Positions 57,309-64,000 of a stretch of 64,000 bases of DNA are shown piece after piece. A model generated the notes under the pieces. It had not been told where the DNA came from, searched no databases, and saw only the letters and a program-made list of their open reading frames with translations. The position numbers and the translations under genes are program-made. This DNA is from Terana coerulea. Its lineage: Eukaryota; Basidiomycota; Agaricomycetes; Polyporales; Phanerochaetaceae. The DNA lies in contig JAKOGH010001201.1 in NCBI GenBank assembly GCA_024811115.1, positions 62,001 through 126,000 of the forward strand. The letters run 5' to 3'. Position 1 is the stretch's first letter; every line of letters starts with the position of its first letter.

Positions 57309-58871
57309 ATGTCGGCGTCTGAACGCGGCTGGTCGCACCACCATCGGGGACGCGAGTCCTCCCTTCCTCCTTCGATGTCACGGCGACGGAGCCATTCTTC
57401 CAGGCAGGACTATGTCGCATCCCACTATCCGCAAGGTGTGTTACCTCTTTGTTCACTCCGCCTTGCAGCGTGCATTGACACAAATACAACAGACCCAGAC
57501 GACGGCTCTCATTATATCCCAGACGTCAATTTTGTCGCCGTGCAAGGCGACGAGAACCGCGCCCGTGAGTTCACGGACCACTCGACCGTCCGCCCATCCA
57601 CTCATCAGCCTACTTTCAGACCGCCGCAAACGCCCATGGCCGACGCTCACCGGACACGACCTCATGGCGCTCTTCCCCGCCACCGCGCCCGCAGAACCCG
57701 CCGCGCACTGCGACCGCCTCTTCGACAGACCCATGCGCGCCTTCCTGTCCACTCCCACGTCCGGCGGACCTGCGCAACCTCCTACAGAGAGACAGCCGCA
57801 CAGCGCGGAGCAGGACCCCGCGCACCCGCCCGCGGCGGGACGAGCACATATGTGGGCCGCGGAGCCGGCAAGGCACGATCACACCGTCACGGATGCGAGC
57901 AAAGGCAGGGGACAGGGGACGCAGAGGGAGAACGCACCCGGCGAGTACATAGGCTCACGGCCGCGCGCGCGGCCCGTCAGATGGAATTTGAGATGGATAC
58001 GCACCCGGGCGTGCAGCTGCACCAGCCGTACGCGCACGTCGAGCCCGTCGCCCGTGGTACTCCGCGGACGCGGACGCCACCGATGTACGACCCCTCGCCG
58101 TTCGTCCCACCTTCCCCCGAGATGCGGCGCACTGCTTCCTCGTCGGTTTCGCCCAGTGTGCCTCCGCCACCGCCGCCGACACGCCCTCCTATCCATCGCG
58201 CTGCACGAGAAAGCCCCAATCATATGCGTGCGCAGTCACAAAATCACCACTCATATACACAGCCGACCCAGCTGCCTCCGCCTCCGCCCCCACCAAGCCA
58301 GCATGCCCCGCCTCGGCGCCATCCCCAACAACCGCCGCAGCCACAGCGCACCCTACCGGAGGGGCGCCCCGCCCCATCCTTCCCGCCCTTCCCAGACGCG
58401 CCGACGCCGCGGATCACGCTCATCCACTGCAACCCGCAGAACAGCTTCAACCCGCCGCTCACCAAGGCGCCATACGTCCCGCGCGAGCGCGTCGTCGTCC
58501 ACGCCGCCCCGCCGCCTCCGCCCCCTCGTGTTCCTCCGAGCAGCGTCGCGAGTCCGACGACGCGCTCCCCGCTGGCTGCGCGTCCGGAGGAGAGCTCGCG
58601 CGGCGGATACAGGCGGGCGGACAGCCCGCGGGAGGAAGGCGACGAGGACGAGGACGACGCACGGGAGGACGCAGACTCGGAGTGGGGCGCGATGCTCGCG
58701 ATGGGGCGGCGGCGCGAGGCTGCACGCCGCCGCGAGGTACGCGAGCGCGAGCGCGTCGAGCGCGGGTACATCCCGCGGCAGCGCGCGCCGAAGAAGGTGC
58801 GTCCCTCGCCGGGCCTGCGCGGACACGGCGGGCTGAAAATCATTTATCTCTATGGCTGCGGCGGCGGGTAG
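57309..58871 (+). CDS. Proline-rich conserved basidiomycete protein, unknown
   Basis: No domain name can be given. The start MSASERGWSHHHRGRESSLP gives a basic Ser/His/Arg-rich N-terminus. An intron follows (donor gtgtgt near 57436), then HYIPDVNFVAVQGDENRA. A second intron (gtgagt at about 57567 to tttcag near 57620) joins it to RRKRPWPTLTGHDLMALFPA. The RRKRP plus LTGHDLMALFP block looks like a conserved short motif. The frame must change once more near 57,940-57,970 to reach FEMDTHPGVQLHQPYAHVEP, a Pro-rich region, ITLIHCNPQNSFNPPLTKAP, and a charged end RREVRERERVERGYIPRQ with stop at 58869-58871. That change needs an unrecognised short intron or another indel. GC content is very high, so neighbouring frames also stay open; GC3 favours the path given. 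Confidence 0.55.
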   Translation: MSASERGWSHHHRGRESSLPPSMSRRRSHSSRQDYVASHYPQGVLPLCSLRLAACIDTNTTDPDDGSHYIPDVNFVAVQGDENRAREFTDHSTVRPSTHQPTFRPPQTPMADAHRTRPHGALPRHRARRTRRALRPPLRQTHARLPVHSHVRRTCATSYRETAAQRGAGPRAPARGGTSTYVGRGAGKARSHRHGCEQRQGTGDAEGERTRRVHRLTAARAARQMEFEMDTHPGVQLHQPYAHVEPVARGTPRTRTPPMYDPSPFVPPSPEMRRTASSSVSPSVPPPPPPTRPPIHRAARESPNHMRAQSQNHHSYTQPTQLPPPPPPPSQHAPPRRHPQQPPQPQRTLPEGRPAPSFPPFPDAPTPRITLIHCNPQNSFNPPLTKAPYVPRERVVVHAAPPPPPPRVPPSSVASPTTRSPLAARPEESSRGGYRRADSPREEGDEDEDDAREDADSEWGAMLAMGRRREAARRREVRERERVERGYIPRQRAPKKVRPSPGLRGHGGLKIIYLYGCGGG

Positions 58872-61559
58872 ACGTGCGGGAAGGCGGACTGCACGATCCC
58901 GCACTGCCGCTCGGTGCACCACCGCAAGCGGTCGGACGCGACGTCGACGTCGAGCGCGGCGCACTCGGCCGCGTCGCGCAGCCGGTCGTCTGAGGACGAG
59001 CGCGAGGCGCGGCGGGCGCGGCGGGGCGCAAGGAGAAAAGACCGGGGCGGGGGGAACGAGAGGGGGTGAGGGCGCGCAGGCGGGGGCGCTGGACGATCGA
59101 CTTGACGGCGGAGCCAGACGACGGGCGGTGACTGCGGGGTATGACGGCTGAGGCCTGAGGCGCTGCTCCTACGCTTTTTTTCCCGCCCTTACAAATTTCA
59201 AAAATTTTCACCACCATGGCACGGTCTGAAAAAAAGAAAACGCGCCTCGATCCGCATGCCCGCCAATCGCCATTTCTCCGCTCCGTCGTCGCAATGGGTG
59301 GGCTTCCGGACGCGCCCTGTGTCGCCACGCTCCCACCAGCATATCGACACATGCCATCTCTGCACTCGGCGTGACGCGTAGCCGAAACGCTCCTCGCCGG
59401 CTCCTAATCCGCCTCGTCCCCACACCAGCTATTCTCGCGCGCACTAACGACAACAGCCCGCTAACCACTGCCGCTCTGATCGTACGCCCCGCCCCGCCGT
59501 AGTGGCCCACGTCAACGAAGCTCAGCGTTTCACCCTCCTTAGCTCGCCCTCCCCGACGACCATCAGCCCGACATATGCTCCGTGCAATAAACAGGGACAC
59601 GCGTGCGGATCAGGACGCTCGCTGATCTCAACTGTGTACTACCTAGTGCCCGACGCGGCGGACCTCGGATGATGCTTAATGAATGGCAACCAGGATGCGA
59701 CCAGGACGTTGGCGCGCCGCGACGGCGTGGTCCAGCTCCCAGCATCCTTCCCGCGGTGCCTGGCTCGACGCCCGCGTTCTCGCTCGCCCAACGAGGCCTC
59801 AGGCCTCAAGGCCCCGCCGCGGCCCGCACGCGCGAATCCTTCCAGCACCATCGCAGGCATCCAGCGGGCGTGCCTGCGCATCCCGCCGCCGCGTCTGGGC
59901 GCGCTGTGCGCTCCAGCTCCGACTCGGACGGCCCCGCCCCGCCCGCGCCTCTCCGCCGATCCGCCACGACGCCAGGGGGAGGGGCACCCGCGGCCGCGCC
60001 GCACCTCATCTCGCATACGCATCGCCCGGCGCCCACGATCGCAGGCGCACTTTCCGCTTGCGGGCCTGGGGCCCCGCAGGCCGTCACCCGCTGCGCGGAG
60101 GCGTCGCGGAGTTCCATTCGTGCGCGTCGGTCTTGTGGTTCTTATTTGAAGGAGGGGTGGCACGAGGAGGTGTGCTCGGGATGGAAATGCTGCAGGCGTC
60201 TGGACGTGTCATGTACTTACACACGCAGCTACGGCTGGGAGCCCAGCGGGCGGTCCAATATCCCTCGCTGTGTCGGGCTTGCCGGCCTGAGCCTTGTCAG
60301 GACGTGCACTTGACATGCAGGACTTGTTTCCATCAGCGGTTACCAGTGATCGAGTGAGGATGCATCGTGTGTTGAGAAGATGCGACGTTTCAGGCAGACG
60401 GCGGCCTGAGAAAACGCATAGCAGAGCCTAGAGTCCAGTGCTCGTTCTGCAAGCGACATCTTATAACTTATGTAATGCCTTTGCATCCTCACTCGATCAA
60501 CATGCGTAGACCCTACCAGGATGCAGACCGTCACTCGGCACTCAGCACGCGATCGTCCGCCTATGAATCATCCGATCGCTCTGTCCTGTATTCCAGCACT
60601 GTGCACGCCCCAGCCACGCCTGCAACGCACAGAACGCCATCCTTGCGCCATTCCGCCCCATCGTTCATACACATGCACTGCACTGGGTAGACTCGCGCGT
60701 GCACGCTAGTACGCTAAATGAGCCAGTAGCGGCTCCGGGCTAGCCCAGGAACGCGGCGAAGGTTTCCCGCGGCGCCGCGTGACCGTGACGTGACCCGTAC
60801 GTGCGCGTCGTGGCCCGTCTCCCGCGCAAGACGGTGCTGCCAGTGCAGCTTCAGGTTAGCCCAACGGCCGATCGATTGCATCTGCTTCCTGCAAGACCCC
60901 ATCGCCTCCATCTCGCACGTTCCGAGTCTGGGCAGTCCCGTGGGGCCTGTCAGGGGTGGCGCCGCGCCGTCGGCGGCAGCCGCAAGTTCGTTGACGTACA
61001 CGCGTACCTAATGGGCCCCGACGCGTCGCGACGCGATCGGCCATGTGAACTATCCGGGGTTGCTCGGGCGCATCTCCGGGTTAGAGGGCTCTCGATCTTC
61101 GTCGGGCGGACCGCTCGCCGACCTGAGCGAGGATCTATCTCTTCGAGTTCCAGAAGTCTTCTCGGCGTGTGTCTCACAAGGTATAGACTCTGCAGACAAC
61201 GACAAGATGCAAATATTGTCCAGTCTTCTACAAGCACGCATTACAAATTTACAAATACAGTCTAGGGGTACGTAAGTACGAGCCCTACTGATACAGTTCA
61301 ATACGTCGTGTTGGTCATAAGTGAGGTCGTTACTGTTACACATGCACGTAGTATAATGCCAAGAGTGATATAATGCAACGGACAGGCGGGAGACGAGAGA
61401 GAACGCGCAAGAATAGATGATACGACAACCAGGAAAGCACCAGCACAGACAGCAGAGAGACAACGAGAGCAGGGGTATGAACGTAGAGCAGGGCTCAATG
61501 CGATGATGTGTGATAAAAAGAAGAGGTGCGAGTGAGATGAGGTGTCCGTGACGACGATG
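58872..61559. other. 2.7-kb GC-rich region without a supported gene
   Basis: Convergent spacer between two 3' ends. Up to four overlapping open frames exist at 59,600-60,350, as expected by chance in such GC-rich DNA. None has intron signals, a domain or a protein-like composition. A small T/A-rich patch lies at 59,170-59,240. Confidence 0.4.
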
Positions 61560-63204
61560 CTACCAGCCTGTCCTGCCGACGGCCGCCATCCGTCGGGTCG
61601 CTAGCGAGCTGACGGTGTGCGGGTGGGCAAGATGCAGCGCGGACCCCAGGCTGTTCGAGGAGTCGTTTGAGCTAGAGGTATGATCCTGCAGCACAACAGT
61701 GGGTCAACCATCCAGCACAGTCCCACAAAAACGACGAGCACATACCTTCCCGGTGTCATAGAACATCCCTAGGGAGATCGACTTCTTCGACCACGGATCC
61801 GAGCCCGCGTGGGAGCCGACGTGGGCAGAGGCGCTGTTGGTATCCATGCCATGGCCAAACACACCGAGCTCCTGATGCATTTCGTAGCGAGAAGGGGCCG
61901 GGAGGCGTACCGAGGAGTGCGTCGTGAACGCGAGGCTCTGCCGGTCCTGGCTGTAGGTGGAGGTCGCGTACGGCGACGAGATCGATGACGCATACCCCGA
62001 GGCCGAAGACTGCGATAACGACGGATGCACAAACGAGGGCGACGCCGACGAGGTCGACGAAGGAGGGGATGCCGCGTACGTCTGCGGCGACGAGTGGGGC
62101 GAGCCGTACGAGTGGGACGAATGGTGCACAGACGTCCGCGAAGAGTGCGCAGATCGGGCGTTCCCCATCAATGGAAGCGACACGGTGGAGTGGTGATAGG
62201 GAAGTCGGACTGGGGTAGAGCATCATTCAGCAGGGCCTGACAGAACGTAGCTGAGCACTCACGAGAGGGCGTGGACACCGCGGCGGCCGCAGCAGCCGAC
62301 GGGTGCCCGTACTTGCTACCTGACATGTTCCAATGGGCGTCCATCCCCTGCGCCGGCGTGAGCACGGTGTCGAACGACTGCAGATGGAGCGAATGCGCGA
62401 GACCGGTGTGGACATTCGCCGGCGGCGACCACGCCTGGTGGCGGACAAGCGGCGACGACTCGGGCGAGAGCGAGGGGTACACAAGAGACGGCGACAGCGA
62501 CGTGGCCGCGCCGTGCACAGGGCTCGTCTTCCGCCGCTTCCTGCTCGGCTCCTCGTCCTCAAACAGCGCCGGTCCCTCGCTCTTCACGCCCTCGCCCTCG
62601 CCGGGGACGTCGAGCTGGAACTCGAGCATCGTCGGCTTCTCTCTGAGCGGCCCGATGGGCTCGCCGTTCCAGGTGAGGTTCGCGGCCGGGTCGCGCACGG
62701 CGTTGTGCATCGTGAACGGGTCCAGGCGGAAGACGCCCATCAACTGGCGCATCTCCTTGCACGCCTGCGTCGCCCGCAGCGGCACCTCCGTCATGCTCGC
62801 AAACGCGGGGAAGCTTGCCGGTGCCGCGTCCTGCGGCGGCGCGGGGGTCTCGAACACAAACTCATCCTGGGTGTCCTCCTGCTTGACGTGCGGGCGCTCG
62901 GCGGGCGGCGCGGGCGGCGTGGCGGGCTCGGGGACGTGAGCGGCGAGTCGCCGGCGGGGACGGCAAAGTGGTAGAGGTCGGGCGCGTCCCAGGCGGCAGG
63001 CTCGAAGCGGATGTCGCGGCGGGACAGCGAGTGGCCGGACGAGGTGGAGGTCGAGGAGCAGGGGCGCGAGGCGTCGAGGATGGGCGACGGCGGGGCGGCG
63101 TAGGGACCGTCGAGGGCGAGGTAGTCGCCAAAGGGAACGTAGGCCGGGGCTGCGTCCCAGGCGGTCGACGCCGCGGGGTGTGCGTGGGGGTATGCGTGAG
63201 CCAT
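61560..63204 (-). CDS. Conserved basidiomycete protein, possibly nuclear, unknown
   Basis: The start MAHAYPHAHPAASTAWDAAP (63204) leads to YVPFGDYLALDGPYAAPPSP and RRDIRFEPAAWDAPDLYHFA. After a one-base correction near 62,928 (a G missing in CCCCG-GAG) the frame reads ERPHVKQEDTQDEFVFETPA. The most protein-like block is ATQACKEMRQLMGVFRLDPF followed by TMHNA, then EPIGPLREKPTMLEFQLDVP. A basic cluster SRKRRKTS resembles a nuclear signal. Exons after 62,260 are Ser/Tyr/His-rich (YGSPHSSPQTYAASPPSSTS). The last exon, after an intron from gtatgt to ctgcag, reads DHTSSSNDSSNSLGSALHLA and stops at 61560. The MGVFRLDPF/F-MHN block is likely the conserved core. A role in transcription is a guess from composition and the basic patch. 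Confidence 0.62.
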
Positions 63205-64000
63205 TTGTCTCCGCCTAAGAGGGAAACGGGGCTGCACTTTGAGGGAGGGTGGGAGCCTCGGGAGACGGGGGCCTCGATCTATATGAACGCTCGCACATCG
63301 CCCGCCTTCTGCTCTGCCTTGCCACAGCGAGTCTGCCTACGCGCTTCTCCTCGCCTCCATATCCGGACGCATTCCTGACGGGATCCGCAAGGGTCCAAAT
63401 ACCACCAAGCGGCGACCAAACACCACGCGCCGCCTGCAGTGAGCGTTCCTGGCTCGCAGTCAGTGTCTCGCCCTAGCACTGGTCCCACCCACCCACCTCG
63501 AAGCGTACCGGCCTACGTAAACAGAGCGACCGTCTTCCCTCCGCGACGACGAGCAGCGAAACGCAGTGGGATCTGGCAGGATCTGGATGAGCTGTCAAAG
63601 CGCCACCCATCTGATTGGGGCTCCGACTCCGCGACATCCGCCGGAGCCAATCACCTGGCGGCGGCTCGCGCCCTCGTGATGCCGGCGACTCAACCGCGCG
63701 TGGGCAGTCCGACAGTCCAACCCGACGCGCACTGCAACCAGAGAGCGACGTCTGCAGACTCGGACGTTTGAGGACACGGCGCACGGTGCGCACAGGCCTC
63801 TGGCCGCCTCGTGTCGGCCCCCGCACTTGTAAGCAGACCTTCTCTCGTGGACACTCGCCTGACCAACCGCATTCCACTCTATTCAGTTCGCCCGTATGCC
63901 ACCTCCCCTCCGGCGACGCACGTCTTCGACCGCTTCACTACCATATCTTGCCACGTTTTCGGTCGTCAAGGTGGGGCGCGGCGGGGCGTGACAGACCCAT
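63205..64000. promoter_or_regulatory. Upstream region of the last gene
   Basis: Pyrimidine-rich patches on the minus strand lie within 100 bp upstream of the start at 63204. Short frames occur on both strands without any motif. No further gene is supported to the window end. Confidence 0.4.

Noticed and set aside
59603..60357. Overlapping plus-strand frames of up to 236 codons
   Set aside because: All three frames and the opposite strand stay open; composition is that of random GC-rich DNA.

Overview
The window reads as nuclear DNA of a filamentous basidiomycete, most likely an Agaricomycete of the Polyporales type. The reasons are: dense GC-rich genes cut by many short (about 43-110 nt) GT-AG introns, pyrimidine-rich promoters, single-copy eukaryotic core genes (TUP1, GPI8, YVH1, BUD13, SEC24, FMT1, a class I phosphodiesterase), and families typical of mushrooms (DUF7918 proteins, DUF2855, fungal GH25). 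The genus cannot be told from sequence alone.

Layout. 0.5-24.6 kb is mostly housekeeping: the TUP1 corepressor; a peroxisome-type alpha/beta hydrolase; GPI8, divergent from YVH1; a secreted GH25 muramidase; a DUF2855 protein; a small conserved unknown; a DNAJC17/Cwf23-like J protein; a secreted M28 peptidase; a small unknown gene with a degenerate tandem copy; an L-fuconate dehydratase-like enzyme; BUD13; and a coiled-coil protein. 24.8-30.0 kb is a lineage-type array of three tandem DUF7918 genes. They share a palindromic promoter element and a SUMO-interaction-like C-terminus. The middle gene is split by a 707-bp insertion flanked by a perfect 9-bp target-site duplication. 30.2-33.8 kb holds two tandem nitronate monooxygenases. 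34.4-35.4 kb is an EFM7-like methyltransferase. 35.4-39.9 kb is gene-poor apart from a small cysteine-rich secreted protein. 39.9-63.2 kb holds FMT1, a small acidic protein, SEC24, a large Num1/Mcp5-like cortical PH protein with an array of QT (dynein light chain type) motifs, a cyclic-nucleotide phosphodiesterase, a proline-rich conserved unknown, a 2.7-kb GC-rich stretch without a gene, and a conserved unknown with a nuclear look.

Shared themes: two spliceosome-linked genes (BUD13 and the DNAJC17 homologue), two secretory-pathway genes (GPI8 and SEC24), several secreted hydrolases, and two local tandem amplifications (DUF7918 and nitronate monooxygenase).

Caution on quality: about ten places in otherwise well-conserved genes need a single base added or removed, mostly in G/C or A runs, to stay in frame. 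I treat these as probable sequencing or assembly errors rather than mutations. Exon boundaries were read by eye and small ones may be off.
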